Position numbers and translations under genes: made by a program. The notes beneath the pieces are model-generated. The model worked only from the letters and a program-made list of their open reading frames with translations, made no database searches and was not told the origin of the DNA. Below, piece by piece: positions 8,614 through 17,961 of a stretch of 64,000 nt of DNA (its first letter is position 1; each line of letters starts with the position of its first letter). Where the stretch lies: positions 1,550,001 to 1,614,000 of the forward strand of contig NZ_JAQTHX010000001.1 in the NCBI RefSeq assembly GCF_029433335.1, read 5' to 3'. This stretch comes from Bifidobacterium sp. ESL0745. Its GTDB lineage: Bacteria; Actinomycetota; Actinomycetes; Actinomycetales; Bifidobacteriaceae.

Positions 8614-11247
8614 TCACTTATCTTCGCGATCCTCGTTCAGCGGATCTTCCGGCATCGTGCTCAGCTCGAGGTGATCGCCGCCGGTCTGGTCAACCAGAAC
8701 GGTGTCGCCGTCGTGAACCTTGCCGGCAAGCAGCATCTTCGCCATCTGATCGCCGACCTCGGTCTGCACCAGGCGACGCAACGGACGGGCGCCGTAAGCC
8801 GGGTCGTAACCAGCATTGGCAAGCCATTCCTTCGCGGCCTTGGTGACGTCGAGCGTGATGCGACGGTCGGTCAGGCGAGACGCAACCTGCTTGACCTGGA
8901 TGTCCACGATCTCGCCCAGCTCCTCACGGGTGAGCGGATGGAAGATCACCAGCTCGTCGAGACGGTTGAGGAATTCCGGCTTGAAGTGCGCGTGGACAGC
9001 GTCCATCACGGCCTTCTTCTTGGCCTCCGCGTCCAAATCAGGCTGCACCAGGAACTGCGAACCGAGGTTCGAAGTCATGATGAGGATCGTGTTCTTGAAG
9101 TCCACGGTCCGGCCCTGGCCATCGGTCAGACGACCGTCGTCAAGCACCTGCAGAAGGATGTCGAAGATCTCGGGATTCGCCTTCTCCACCTCGTCGAACA
9201 GCACGACGGAGTAAGGACGACGCCGCACGGCCTCGGTCAGCTGGCCACCCTCTTCGTAGCCGACGTAGCCTGGGGCCGCGCCGATCAGACGGGTCACGGA
9301 ACCCTTTTCCATGTACTCGCTCATATCGATACGCACCATGGCCTTCTCGTCGTCGAAGAGGAAGTCCGCCAACGCCTTGGCGAGCTCCGTCTTGCCCACG
9401 CCTGTCGGCCCCAGGAAGAGGAAGGAACCAGTAGGACGATTCGGATCGGAGATGCCGGCACGCGAGCGCCGCACAGCGTCCGAAACCGCCTGGATGGCTT
9501 CCTTCTGGCCGATGACGCGCTTGCCCAAGTAACTTTCCATATTGAGGAGCTTCTCGTTCTCACCTTGCATCAGGCGGCCGACGGGGATGCCGGTCCATTC
9601 GGAGACGATGCCCGCCACCGAATCGGCATCCACATGGTCGGGGACCATCGGCTCGGTTTCCTCGCCTTTTGCGTTTTCCTCGTCCGCGGCCTGTTCAGCC
9701 AAATCGAGCTGCTTGCGAATCGCCGGAATATCGCGGTAAAGGATTTTGCTGGCCTCCTCCAAATCGCCCTCGCGGGTGTACTTGTCGGCCTGCACCTTCT
9801 TGGCATCAAGTTGGGCGCGCAGGTCGCCGACCTTGTTGTGGCCGGCCTTTTCCTGATCCCAACGAGCCTTCAGGCCCGAAAGCTTTTCGCGGGTGTCCGC
9901 CAAGTCGCTTTGCAGCTTCTTCAGGCGGTCCTTGCTGGCAGGATCCTCAGCTTTCTTGAGCTGCATCTCCTCCATCTCGAGACGGGTCTCGCGACGTTGC
10001 AGCTCATCGATTTCCTCGGGCTGCGAATCCAACTCCATGCGCAGATGCGCAGCCGCCTCGTCAACCAAATCGATGGCCTTGTCGGGCAGCTGACGACCGG
10101 AAATGTACCGGTTCGAAAGCGTCGCTGCAGCCACGAGCGCATCGTCGCCGATGGTCACCTTGTGATGTGCCTCGTAACGCTGCTTCAGGCCACGCAAGAT
10201 CGCGATGGTGTCCTCAACGCTCGGCTCGCCGACGAAGACCTGCTGGAAACGACGCTCCAGCGCCGGGTCCTTCTCGATGTTCTCGCGGTATTCGTCCAGC
10301 GTGGTCGCACCAATCAGACGGAGCTCACCACGGGCCAGCATGGGCTTGAGCATATTGCCCGCGTCCATGGAACCTTCGGCCGCACCCGCGCCGACGATGG
10401 TATGGATCTCGTCGATGAAGGTGATGATCTCGCCGTTCGCGCTCTTGATCTCGTTCAAGACAGACTTCAGGCGTTCCTCGAACTCGCCACGGTACTTCGA
10501 ACCGGCCACCATCGAGCCCAAGTCAAGGCTGATGAGCTTCTTGTTCTGCAAGGTCGTAGGCACATCGCCCGCCACGATACGTTCCGCAAGGCCTTCGACG
10601 ACGGCGGTCTTGCCGACGCCAGGCTCGCCGATCAGCACCGGGTTGTTCTTGGTACGGCGGGAAAGAATCTGAATGACGCGGCGAATCTCCTGATCGCGGC
10701 CGATCACCGGGTCAAGCTTGCCTTCCTTCGCCTGCGCAGTCAAGTCGGTGGAGTACTTCTCCAGCGCCTTGTAGCTGCCTTCGGCGTCCGGGCTGGTCAC
10801 TTTCGCGCCGCCACGCACGCTCGGAACGGCCTTGCGCAAGGCTTCCGGGGTCACGCCGTTGTTCTTCAAGATCGTCGCGCTCTCGTTGGGTGCACTCGCT
10901 GCGATGCCGATGAGCAGATGTTCGGTGGAGACGTATTCGTCACCCATCTTCTGCATTTCCTTCTCGGCCTGAGCCAACGCGGCCGTCAACTGGCGACTCG
11001 CCTGCGGCTGCGAGGTCGAAGACCCGCTCGCGCTCGGCAACGCGACCAACGCGTTGCGCACCGCGGCGCCAATCGCCTTCGGGTCGCCGCCCGCGGCACT
11101 GATCAGCCCCGTGACCACGCTGTTTTCCTGACGCAGCAACGCATCCATCAGATGCAAAGTATCAACCTGCGGATTGCCCGCAGCCGACGCGCTTTGAATC
11201 GCGTCTCCGATGGCTTCCTGAGCCATGGTCGTAAATTGTTGTTCCAT
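8614..11247 (-). CDS. clpB: ATP-dependent chaperone ClpB
   Basis: An 877-residue Hsp100 disaggregase that threads aggregated proteins through a hexamer together with DnaK/DnaJ/GrpE in the cytoplasm. The order is the Clp N-terminal domain (residues 1-150), AAA+ domain 1 with Walker [10 protein letters not shown] and Walker [10 protein letters not shown], the M-domain coiled coil (about 400-530, rich in E, K and R), and AAA+ domain 2 with Walker [10 protein letters not shown] and [10 protein letters not shown]. Length and domains are complete. The start has a GGAGG seven bases upstream. A HAIR operator upstream indicates HspR control, which is known for clpB in Bifidobacterium breve. Confidence 0.97.
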   Translation of the reverse strand: MEQQFTTMAQEAIGDAIQSASAAGNPQVDTLHLMDALLRQENSVVTGLISAAGGDPKAIGAAVRNALVALPSASGSSTSQPQASRQLTAALAQAEKEMQKMGDEYVSTEHLLIGIAASAPNESATILKNNGVTPEALRKAVPSVRGGAKVTSPDAEGSYKALEKYSTDLTAQAKEGKLDPVIGRDQEIRRVIQILSRRTKNNPVLIGEPGVGKTAVVEGLAERIVAGDVPTTLQNKKLISLDLGSMVAGSKYRGEFEERLKSVLNEIKSANGEIITFIDEIHTIVGAGAAEGSMDAGNMLKPMLARGELRLIGATTLDEYRENIEKDPALERRFQQVFVGEPSVEDTIAILRGLKQRYEAHHKVTIGDDALVAAATLSNRYISGRQLPDKAIDLVDEAAAHLRMELDSQPEEIDELQRRETRLEMEEMQLKKAEDPASKDRLKKLQSDLADTREKLSGLKARWDQEKAGHNKVGDLRAQLDAKKVQADKYTREGDLEEASKILYRDIPAIRKQLDLAEQAADEENAKGEETEPMVPDHVDADSVAGIVSEWTGIPVGRLMQGENEKLLNMESYLGKRVIGQKEAIQAVSDAVRRSRAGISDPNRPTGSFLFLGPTGVGKTELAKALADFLFDDEKAMVRIDMSEYMEKGSVTRLIGAAPGYVGYEEGGQLTEAVRRRPYSVVLFDEVEKANPEIFDILLQVLDDGRLTDGQGRTVDFKNTILIMTSNLGSQFLVQPDLDAEAKKKAVMDAVHAHFKPEFLNRLDELVIFHPLTREELGEIVDIQVKQVASRLTDRRITLDVTKAAKEWLANAGYDPAYGARPLRRLVQTEVGDQMAKMLLAGKVHDGDTVLVDQTGGDHLELSTMPEDPLNEDREDK

Positions 11248-11354
11248 GTGTTCCTCCGTTTGTTCGCCCTGTTCCTTCGTGAATCGTTGGAATTCAAGGC
11301 ATAATTCAATATCTGCTTAGTACAACCGCAAACAGAGAAGTTCTATTCCCAAAA

Positions 11355-11375
11355 CTTGAGTCCATTCGACTCAAC
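11355..11375 (-). promoter_or_regulatory. HAIR element (HspR operator) of clpB
   Basis: CTTGAGT, seven bases, then ACTCAAC: a match to the HspR-associated inverted repeat CTTGAGT-N7-ACTCAAG in all but the last base. It lies 108 bases upstream of the clpB start, a normal distance for a promoter overlapped by the repressor HspR. Confidence 0.85.
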
Positions 11376-11555
11376 TTTTAGACCTCTTTGTCTAGTTCGT
11401 TGCCCCCATCAACACTTTAAGCCAATAAACAAGCCGATATGCCGGCGAATTTATTTACGGGAATTTGTATCGATTCCCAACACCTTACAAAGCAGACAGG
11501 AGGGCGATGACAGTTATCATGATATGTAATATATCAATCAGATGGACCATACAGC

Positions 11556-11588
11556 AAACCGGCCGACGCCCCCCGACCGGCCTGTTTG
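11556..11588. other. GC-rich intergenic hairpin
   Basis: AAAC-C-GGCCG pairs with CGGCC-T-GTTT around a C-rich loop. It lies between clpB and the FAH gene with no long T run after it. It could be a weak terminator for the FAH gene or a structural element. Confidence 0.35.
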
Positions 11589-11679
11589 ATACGAATGTCG
11601 TATGGCTATTACCCAAAATGAACATTTCCCGTTACTGCTCACCCGGACATACTGGTGGATACCGAAACAACGACCCAAA

Positions 11680-11792
11680 TGCGTCATTCCCAGCACCAAC
11701 CCCGGCATATGCGCTGGAAAAGACGCAATCTGCGTCGCTAAATACGCTTTTTCCAGCATACTAACCCCAATTAATGCTGGAAAAAACGCATA
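11680..11792. repeat. Two-hairpin repeat module, copy A
   Basis: Hairpin 1 (11680-11727) pairs TGCGTC-ATTCCCAGCAC with GCGCTGGAAAAGACGCA. A 15-base spacer, ATCTGCGTCGCTAAA, follows. Hairpin 2 (11743-11792) pairs ACGCTTTTTCCAGCAT with ATGCTGGAAAAAACGC. The spacer and arms recur in copy B at 12816-12926, on the other side of the FAH gene. The layout resembles REP/BIME elements. No T run follows, so a terminator role alone does not explain it. Confidence 0.7.
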
Positions 11793-11829
11793 ATATACCT
11801 ACATAACCAAATATCGATAACTCGACTAT

Positions 11830-12645
11830 TCAGCCCTTGACCACCACGTTGCGCAACGAGCCGATGCCTTCGATGTTGACGATGGCCTCGTCGCCCGGCT
11901 TCAAACTGCCGTACGCGTTCGGGGTGCCGGTCATGATGACGTCGCCGGGCAGGAGCGTCGCGAAGCTTGAGATCTCGGCAATCTGCTCAGGGATGGAATG
12001 AATCAGATCAGCGGTGGTGCCGGAAGCGGCGGGCACATCCTCACCGTTCAGGGTAAAGGAGATCTTCGCATCCTTCCAGTTGAGGTCGGTTTCGACCCAC
12101 GGGCCGAGCGGGCAGGAGGTGTCGAAGCCCTTGGCGCGGGTCCACATCGGGTCGTCGCCCTGCAGATCGCGCAGCGTCACATCGTTGACGCAGGTGAAGC
12201 CGAGCACGTAATCCATGGCCTTCTCGACGGAAACGTTTTTGGCAATGCGGCCCATGACCACGGCCACCTCAGGCTCGAAGTTCATGTCGTTGGAATAGCT
12301 CGGTATGACAATTGGATCGTCCGGGCCGATGACGGAAGTGGACGGCTTCATGAAAACGACCATCTCGCTGGGGGCATGCTCGGCGGCGGACTGGCCCTTG
12401 CTGTGCATGAATTCGGCGTGAGCCTCGTAGTTTTTGGCCAGGCCGTAAACCTTGGAAGGAATGACCGGCGAGAGCAGACGAATGCCCTCTTCATCGATCA
12501 GGTGGCGCTCGCCGGTGGGCTGCACCGGCTGGGAGCCGAAGGGATAGCCGTCAAGCTCGACGAGGTAATCCTTCTTGTCGTTGCTGTCGGTCTGCACGAA
12601 GGCATAGTGCGGAACATCGTTATAGGAATAGCGTGCGATTCTCAT
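11830..12645 (-). CDS. Fumarylacetoacetate hydrolase-family protein
   Basis: A 271-residue member of the FAH superfamily. These metal-dependent enzymes cleave or decarboxylate acyl-pyruvates and related 2-oxo acids. The N-terminal lid is followed by the catalytic core with KVYGLAKNYEAHAEF, FMKPSTSVIGPDDP, the metal-binding ExE in FEPEVAVVMG, a second metal region FTCVNDVTLRDLQ, and the C-terminal GDVIMTGTPNAYGSLKPGD. Family members include FAHD1-type acylpyruvase/oxaloacetate decarboxylase and homoprotocatechuate isomerase. The true substrate here is unknown. The gene stands alone, flanked on both sides by copies of a hairpin repeat. Confidence 0.85.
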   Translation of the reverse strand: MRIARYSYNDVPHYAFVQTDSNDKKDYLVELDGYPFGSQPVQPTGERHLIDEEGIRLLSPVIPSKVYGLAKNYEAHAEFMHSKGQSAAEHAPSEMVVFMKPSTSVIGPDDPIVIPSYSNDMNFEPEVAVVMGRIAKNVSVEKAMDYVLGFTCVNDVTLRDLQGDDPMWTRAKGFDTSCPLGPWVETDLNWKDAKISFTLNGEDVPAASGTTADLIHSIPEQIAEISSFATLLPGDVIMTGTPNAYGSLKPGDEAIVNIEGIGSLRNVVVKG

Positions 12646-12752
12646 GCCTTCAGCCTACGCCACTTCCCTGTCTTTGCTCGTCGAGAAGCCGAAATAGCCA
12701 GAAAAACAATACCGAATACCGCCAAGCAGAAATTGCAGTGGACACTTGCGCA

Positions 12753-12926
12753 TGCGTCATTTCCAGCACTAACCGACCCACCTGTGCTGGAAAAGACCTA
12801 AAACACCCAACCAAATGCGTCATTTCCAGCACTAACTCCGGTATATGTGCTGGAAAAAACGCAATCTGAGTCGCTAAATGCGTCTTTTCCAGCACATTAA
12901 CCCCACTTAGTGCAGGAAAAGACGCA
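12753..12926. repeat. Three-hairpin repeat cluster, copy B
   Basis: Three hairpins follow each other: 12753-12797, 12816-12863 and 12879-12926. Each has arms TGCGTC(A/T)TTTCCAGCA and TGCTGGAAAA(A/G)(A/G)ACGC around an A+C-rich loop containing CTAAC or TTAACCCC. The last two, with spacer ATCTGAGTCGCTAAA, duplicate module A at 11680-11792 almost base for base. They fill most of the 390-base gap between the FAH gene and acylphosphatase. Confidence 0.7.
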
Positions 12927-13036
12927 AATCAATACGGCAACACCTTGCCGCTGACGCTCATTACAGCATTTACCGTCTACTCTGCAATCTGAACCGCCAA
13001 ACACAAGCCATTATCCACAGCCTGAAAACGCAGTCC

Positions 13037-13390
13037 TCAGAAAGCATCGCGACGGACGCGGAATTCGAAACCTTCGTTATCGCAAAGCGGGATTTCCGTG
13101 GTTTCCACGTGGTCGACGTGACCCCATTGCGGGCCGTGGCCGAGCCGCTCGACGAACGCGGCAACCAACGTTTGGTCACCTTGCGCTTCAACCTCAACCG
13201 AGCCGTCGTGGCAGTTGCGCACCCAGCCGGCCACGCCACAGCGCCGCGCCTCGTTGACCGCAAAATAGCGGTAGCCGACGCCTTGCACCATGCCGGTGAC
13301 CACCGCGCGCACGCGAATCACGCGGCCATTGGTTTTATTCTTGGTTTTGCCTCCACTTGCGCTGTCCCTCATTTTGGTCTGTTCTCTCAT
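13037..13390 (-). CDS. acyP: Acylphosphatase
   Basis: A small enzyme that hydrolyses acyl phosphates. The catalytic Arg sits in GMVQGVGYRYF and the catalytic Asn in VAGWVRNCHDGSVEV, the two family signatures, followed by the usual beta-strand ending in GFEFR. The ATG at 13390 (117 aa) is preferred over a GTG at 13417 because AGGGGAA precedes it. The first 25 residues are a polar tail (SASGGKTKNKTNGR) beyond the usual domain of about 90 residues. It is followed downstream by the hairpin repeats and upstream by yggS, with its own spacing. Confidence 0.92.
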   Translation of the reverse strand: MREQTKMRDSASGGKTKNKTNGRVIRVRAVVTGMVQGVGYRYFAVNEARRCGVAGWVRNCHDGSVEVEAQGDQTLVAAFVERLGHGPQWGHVDHVETTEIPLCDNEGFEFRVRRDAF

Positions 13391-13545
13391 CGTCTTCCCC
13401 TGAACGTTGATTGACACGCTGAATTATTTTTCGTTACGCTCCGAAATCATTGCAATACAAGCCCATTACAAAACCACCGCGGTTTTACCATATTTCGAAA
13501 GTTATTCAGATATCGAAACGCTTGCCATCACCGGATTCCACAACC

Positions 13546-14394
13546 TCAGATGAACGCACGCTCGCCGAAAATCGCGGTGCCGACGCGCACGATGGTCGAA
13601 CCTTCCGCAACGGCGTAGTCCATATCGTGGGTCATGCCCATCGAAAGTTCGCGGCATTGCGCGGTTCCGGGCTCGCCGGAGTTGAGAATGGTATCGCGGG
13701 TGCCGCGCAGGTGGGCAAAGCCGGCGCGTATCGTCTTTTCGTCGTCGACGTGGGCACCGATGGTCATCAAACCTTGCAATTGCAAGCCTTCGAGAGCAGC
13801 GATCTGATAGGCGAGGTCGACCGCATCGTCGGGCTCGCAGCCGGATTTCGAAACCTCTCCGGATTCGTTGACCTCCATCAGCACGCCGACGACGATATGG
13901 CGGGCGACGGCGCGACGCGCGATTTTCTGCGCTTCCTCAAGCGAACCGACCGATTCGATGGTGTCGACGTAAGGCAGCACCTTGCCGATCTTGTTGGATT
14001 GCAGCTGGCCGATCAGATGGAACGGGATGTGGCCGTTCGGAGCGGCCTGAGCAGCAGCGGAACCGGCGGCATTTTGAGCGTTCACAGCGGCACCGAGCGA
14101 AAAACCACGCCCGGCACACTGACGAATCAGGCCCTCGGCCTTGGCGGAGATTTCCTGCGGACGGTTCTCGCCGATCATGCGAACGCCGGCGTCGATGGCC
14201 GCCATGATCTCACCGACATCGCGCGTTTTGGTGGCCGCGAGTAGTTTCACCGACCCAGATTCGCGACCGGACGCGGCCTCGGCTTGTGCGATGTCGTCAA
14301 GCACGCGATGCACGCCGTCCGTGATTTCCTGGATTCGCGCCTCGTCGATGACCTCGTTGGCGAGATTCTTGTGATCCATATAAGCAGTCATCAT
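13546..14394 (-). CDS. yggS: YggS/PROSC-family pyridoxal phosphate homeostasis protein
   Basis: A 282-residue PLP-binding protein of the alanine racemase N-terminal fold, single-domain and without racemase activity. It helps balance free PLP. The PLP lysine is in VKLLAATKTRD. Other family motifs are IGENRPQEI, HLIGQLQSNKIGKVLPYVD, LMEVNESGE, GLMTIGAH and LSMGMTHDMDYAVAEGSTIV. A 25-residue insertion rich in A, N and G (around LGAAVNAQNAAGSAAAQAAP) makes it longer than the usual 230. It stands between acylphosphatase and the repeat region before trpA. Confidence 0.92.
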   Translation of the reverse strand: MMTAYMDHKNLANEVIDEARIQEITDGVHRVLDDIAQAEAASGRESGSVKLLAATKTRDVGEIMAAIDAGVRMIGENRPQEISAKAEGLIRQCAGRGFSLGAAVNAQNAAGSAAAQAAPNGHIPFHLIGQLQSNKIGKVLPYVDTIESVGSLEEAQKIARRAVARHIVVGVLMEVNESGEVSKSGCEPDDAVDLAYQIAALEGLQLQGLMTIGAHVDDEKTIRAGFAHLRGTRDTILNSGEPGTAQCRELSMGMTHDMDYAVAEGSTIVRVGTAIFGERAFI

Positions 14395-14514
14395 TCCCCG
14401 CTTCCCACTCGATTTACCGACTCCATATTATGCACGCCCATGTCATCATGCAGAAATAAATGAAAATTAAATTACGATGCCGCCGAAACGGATGATTCAC
14501 GTCGGCCGCATCTC

Positions 14515-14797
14515 AGTGCTGGGAAACGGACTCTTAGCGACCACCAGATGCAGTCTCCCAGCACCAACCGGCACTACTGCTGGGAAATGGACTCTGGACA
14601 CGAATCAAGTGCCGTTTTCCAGCACCAACGTGTATCAAAATGTAAAGGAAACAGCAACTTTAAAAACTTACTGCTGGGAAACGGACTTTCAGCAATCGCC
14701 AAGTGCCATTTACCAGCAGTAAATCGCGGCATCGGCAACCTTAAGAACTTGGAGCTGGAAAACGGACTTTAAGCACGAATCAAGTGCTGTTGATCAG
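14515..14797. repeat. Array of degenerate hairpin repeats, family C
   Basis: Four units contain a GCTGGGAAACGGACTTT-like arm (at about 14518, 14578, 14672 and 14753) with, in most, a complementary CAAGTGCC-TTT-CCAGCA arm 30-40 bases later. Spacers include TTTAAAAACTTA, and the segment CACGAATCAAGTG occurs twice. The central TGCTGG-AAA core is shared with the hairpins at 11.7 and 12.8 kb, but the flanking arms differ. They lie between yggS and the trp terminator. Confidence 0.6.
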
Positions 14798-14800
14798 CAG

Positions 14801-14840
14801 CAAAATACGGGCACAGCGTCGAAATGACGAATGTGCCCGT
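14801..14840 (-). terminator. Terminator of the trp operon
   Basis: On the minus strand ACGGGCACA pairs with TGTGCCCGT across a 16-base loop, then ATTTTG. It lies 24 bases after the trpA stop. Confidence 0.75.
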
Positions 14841-14863
14841 GATTCCTTATTACTAATGATTAA

Positions 14864-15781
14864 TCAGTTCAGGCCGTGAACCGCGCCGGCCAACGAGCGG
14901 ACGTAATCGGTGACGTAGGGCACCGCGTCCTCGCCATATTTGCCGACCATGTTCACGATAGCCGAACCGACGATGGCGCCGTCCGAATCGGCGGCCATGG
15001 TGGCGGCCTGTTCGGGAGTGGAGATGCCGAAACCGATGGCGGCGGGCACGTCGGTGACGGCACGCACCTCGCGCACCATTCCCTTGACGTCGCTGGTGAT
15101 TTCCTTGCGAACGCCGGTAACACCCAAAGAGCTCACACAATAAATGAAGCCTTTGGCGTCCGAGGCGATGCTGTGGATGCGCTCGTGCGAGGTCGGGGCG
15201 ATGAGGCTGACCAGATCAAGTCCCTCGGCGTCCAACGGCTCGTCGAACTCCGGCTTTTCCTCGTGTGGCACGTCCGGCAGGATCACGCCGTCGAGCCCGA
15301 CTTCCGCGGCGCGATGCGCGAAACGCTCGAGGCCGTAGGAATAGAGCACGTTGGCGTAGGTCATGAAGACCATCGGCGTCTCGATTTTGTGGTCGTTACG
15401 TAGACGCTCGACCAGTGCGAAGGCATCATCGGTGGTGGTGCCGGCGGCGAGCGCGCGGTTGCTGGCTTCCTGGATGACCGGCCCCTCAGCGGTCGGGTCG
15501 GAGAAGGGAACACCCAGCTCGATCAGGTCGGCACCGGCGTCAATCATGGCCGGAACCAGCTTTTCGGTCAGAGCAATCGAGGGATCGCCGACGGTGACAA
15601 ACGGGATGAAGGCCTTGCGACGACTGCCGTCCGGAGCGGTGAACGCTTCCAAAATACGGGAACGGCGAGTGCCGACACTCTGCCGACGCGACGTATCACC
15701 GGCATTGACAGCGCTGGCTTCCATGTTTTGTTGCGGCCGCTGGTTGCCAGTCGCGCCAGCAATATTCGTGGTTTCAGTCAT
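14864..15781 (-). CDS. trpA: Tryptophan synthase alpha chain
   Basis: Cleaves indole-3-glycerol phosphate to indole and glyceraldehyde 3-phosphate, passing indole to TrpB in the alpha2-beta2 complex. The catalytic Glu is in DLIELGVPFSDP and the catalytic Asp in SDPTAEGPVIQ. Phosphate-binding motifs IGFGISTPEQA and GAIVGSAIV are present. The 305 residues include an N-terminal extension of about 40 polar residues beyond the usual 265. It is the last gene of the operon. Its start is one base after the stop of a 48-codon mini-ORF whose own first five residues (MTETT) are identical to those of TrpA. Confidence 0.96.
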   Translation of the reverse strand: MTETTNIAGATGNQRPQQNMEASAVNAGDTSRRQSVGTRRSRILEAFTAPDGSRRKAFIPFVTVGDPSIALTEKLVPAMIDAGADLIELGVPFSDPTAEGPVIQEASNRALAAGTTTDDAFALVERLRNDHKIETPMVFMTYANVLYSYGLERFAHRAAEVGLDGVILPDVPHEEKPEFDEPLDAEGLDLVSLIAPTSHERIHSIASDAKGFIYCVSSLGVTGVRKEITSDVKGMVREVRAVTDVPAAIGFGISTPEQAATMAADSDGAIVGSAIVNMVGKYGEDAVPYVTDYVRSLAGAVHGLN

Positions 15782-15782
15782 A

Positions 15783-15929
15783 TCAGTTGCATCCTTTCAC
15801 AACGTTTTCGCCATTCCGCCTGTTTCCATTGGCCGCATCTTTTGTACCGGCCGCGCCATTCACACCGGTCGCCACAAACGCACCGGCCGCGCCATTCGCA
15901 CCGTTAACCTTGGTTGTTGTCTCAGTCAT
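15783..15929 (-). CDS. Mini-ORF between trpB and trpA (48 aa)
   Basis: The ATG at 15929 lies inside the last codons of trpB, just after GGGGAGGATCTTC, and the TGA ends one base before the trpA start (TGATATG). The product begins [16 protein letters not shown] and is rich in G, A and N. The DNA contains two copies of a 36-base unit starting GGTGNGAATGGCGCGGCCGGT. The first five residues and most bases match the trpA start, so it looks like a duplicated gene start that now couples trpB to trpA translation. It could also be non-functional spacer. Confidence 0.5.
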   Translation of the reverse strand: MTETTTKVNGANGAAGAFVATGVNGAAGTKDAANGNRRNGENVVKGCN

Positions 15930-17121
15930 GAAGATCCTCCCCACGGTAGCGGGCGATGGCCGCCACGTCCTTGTCGCCGCGCCCGGAAAGGGTGACGATG
16001 ATACTTTGGTCGCGTGAAAGCGTCGGCGCGAGTTTCATGGCGTAGGCCACGGCGTGCGCGCTTTCGATGGCCGGAATGATGCCCTCGGTGCGGCTCAGGT
16101 ATTCGAAGGCGTCGACCGCCTCGTCGTCGGTGATGGCGACGTATTGGGCGCGTCCGGAATCCTTCAGCGCCGCGTGCTCCGGGCCGACGCCCGGGTAGTC
16201 AAGACCGGCGGAAATGGTGTAGACCGGCGCGATCTGGCCGTATTCGTTCTGGCAGAAGTAGCTCTTCATGCCATGGAAGATGCCGAGCGAGCCGGTGTTC
16301 ATGGTCGCCGCCGTCTCCTTGGTATCGATGCCGCGGCCGGCCGCCTCGCAGCCGATGAGTTGCACGTCCTTGTCGTTGATGAAGTTGTAGAAGCTGCCGA
16401 TGGCGTTGGAACCGCCGCCGACGCACGCGATCACGGCGGCCGGAAGCTTGCCTTCGTCGGCGAGAATCTGCTCGCGGGCTTCCTTGGAGATGACGGACTG
16501 GAAGTCGCGCACCATCGTCGGGAAGGGGTGCGGGCCCATGCACGAACCGAGGCAGTAATGGGTGTCGGAAATGCGGCGCGTCCATTCACGGAAGGTCTCG
16601 GAAACCGCGTCCTTAAGCGTTCCAGTGCCGCTGGTGACGCCGCGCACTTCCGCGCCCAAGAGACGCATGCGGTAGACGTTCAGCGCCTGGCGTTCCATAT
16701 CGACCTGGCCCATGTAGACCACGCATTCCATGCCGAAAAGCGCCGCGACGGTGGCCGTGGCCACGCCGTGCTGGCCCGCGCCAGTTTCGGCGATGAGGCG
16801 GGTCTTGCCCATGCGCTTGGCGAGCAGCGCCTGGCCGAGCACGTTGTTGATCTTGTGCGCACCAGTATGGTTCAGGTCCTCGCGCTTGAGGTACACCTTC
16901 GCGCCGCCAAGGTCCTTGGTCATATTGTCTGCGTAATACAACAGCGACGGACGACCGGCGTACTTCTTCTCGAGGTCGTCGAGTTCGGCGAGGAAGTCGG
17001 GATCATTTTTGTAATGATTGTAGGCCTCCTCCAGCTCGTTGACAGCGCCCATCAGCGTCTCCGGGATGTACTGACCCCCGTGGATGCCGAAGCGCCCCTT
17101 TGAATTGGGCGAATTGGTCAT
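15922..17121 (-). CDS. trpB: Tryptophan synthase beta chain
   Basis: PLP enzyme that joins indole and serine to form tryptophan. The Schiff-base lysine is in [16 protein letters not shown]. Other signatures are [35 protein letters not shown] and [17 protein letters not shown]. At 399 residues it is a standard TrpB1. A Shine-Dalgarno AAAAGGAG precedes the ATG. It follows trpF by 50 bases and is overlapped at its end by the mini-ORF before trpA. Together with trpA it makes the channelled synthase complex. Confidence 0.97.
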   Translation of the reverse strand: MTNSPNSKGRFGIHGGQYIPETLMGAVNELEEAYNHYKNDPDFLAELDDLEKKYAGRPSLLYYADNMTKDLGGAKVYLKREDLNHTGAHKINNVLGQALLAKRMGKTRLIAETGAGQHGVATATVAALFGMECVVYMGQVDMERQALNVYRMRLLGAEVRGVTSGTGTLKDAVSETFREWTRRISDTHYCLGSCMGPHPFPTMVRDFQSVISKEAREQILADEGKLPAAVIACVGGGSNAIGSFYNFINDKDVQLIGCEAAGRGIDTKETAATMNTGSLGIFHGMKSYFCQNEYGQIAPVYTISAGLDYPGVGPEHAALKDSGRAQYVAITDDEAVDAFEYLSRTEGIIPAIESAHAVAYAMKLAPTLSRDQSIIVTLSGRGDKDVAAIARYRGEDLHD

Positions 17122-17171
17122 GAGATTGCTCCTTTTATATAACAGTTGGTTTTAAATTTTAAGTTTTATTA

Positions 17172-17957
17172 TCACAAAATGTTTGAAACGTCTCGAACGG
17201 CTTTGACGGCAGCAAACATCTTGGCCGGGTCCTTGAGCCGGTCGGTTTCGACACCCGAACTCATATCGACGCCGAACGGGTGCGTTGCGCGGATGGCTTC
17301 GGCCACATTGTCCGAGGTGAGACCGCCGGCCAGCATGAATGGACGATTGACATCACGAACGAGTGACCAGTCAAAAGTTTTTCCGTCGCCCGCACCGGCG
17401 TCAAGCAGCACCATATCGGCCGACGATTCGACGGCACAAGCCACATCCAATGCCTCGCGCACCTTGAACGCCTGCATGATCGGCAGTGTCGAAAGCTCGC
17501 GCAATTCGGCGAGATAATCCTCGTCCTCGTGCCCATGAAGCTGAACCACGTCGAGATCGGCGTCGTTTGCAATCGCGGCCACACGCTCGGCTGGCTCGTC
17601 AACAAACACGCCTACCGCAGTCGGCGGGTTCACACCGGTTTCACGGGCCTGGGCCTTCATATATCGAACCAGTTCGGCCACACGCTCTGGCGTTATCGAG
17701 CGGTGAGATTTCGGAAAATCTATGATGAATCCGACGGCATCGGTACCGGCCGCCAAGGCAGCGTCCATATCCTGCTCACGTTTCAGCCCGCAAAGCTTGA
17801 CTTTATAAACGTTTGTGGCATCCGCATTTGCAGTGTCATTGGCCGAAAACGCATTGTCCGAAATGGCATCGGAAACAATGGCGTCATCTTCAAATGGCAC
17901 ACGATTATCGGACGATTCCGAAGACGCGGCTCGGGCCGAGGATACCGAATTACTCAT
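17172..17957 (-). CDS. trpF: Phosphoribosylanthranilate isomerase
   Basis: Converts phosphoribosylanthranilate to CdRP by an Amadori rearrangement. The catalytic Cys is in YKVKLCGLKREQD, and the general-acid Asp in DMVLLDAGAGDGKTFDW. Phosphate-binding FMLAGGLTSDNV and GVDMSSGVE are present. The ATG at 17957, with AGAGGTAA upstream, is preferred over a reading from 18050. The first 45 residues are rich in S, A and D and precede the barrel. Many actinobacteria lack trpF and use the dual HisA/TrpF enzyme PriA, so its presence here is notable. A 37-residue mini-ORF sits directly upstream. Confidence 0.93.
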   Translation of the reverse strand: MSNSVSSARAASSESSDNRVPFEDDAIVSDAISDNAFSANDTANADATNVYKVKLCGLKREQDMDAALAAGTDAVGFIIDFPKSHRSITPERVAELVRYMKAQARETGVNPPTAVGVFVDEPAERVAAIANDADLDVVQLHGHEDEDYLAELRELSTLPIMQAFKVREALDVACAVESSADMVLLDAGAGDGKTFDWSLVRDVNRPFMLAGGLTSDNVAEAIRATHPFGVDMSSGVETDRLKDPAKMFAAVKAVRDVSNIL

Positions 17958-17961
17958 CGCG

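Noticed and set aside
8671..11304. 877-codon open frame opposite clpB
   Set aside because: It mirrors the clpB codons in a GC-rich gene. The protein has no natural domain and clpB is certain.
11465..11793. Short plus-strand frames through the hairpin repeats
   Set aside because: They are formed by the repeats themselves; no ribosome site or domain.
11680..12926. CRISPR array
   Set aside because: The repeats are imperfect palindromes with unequal spacing, and no cas genes are near.
14477..14772. Short frames in the 14.6 kb hairpin array
   Set aside because: Repeat-derived; the encoded segments copy the repeat units.
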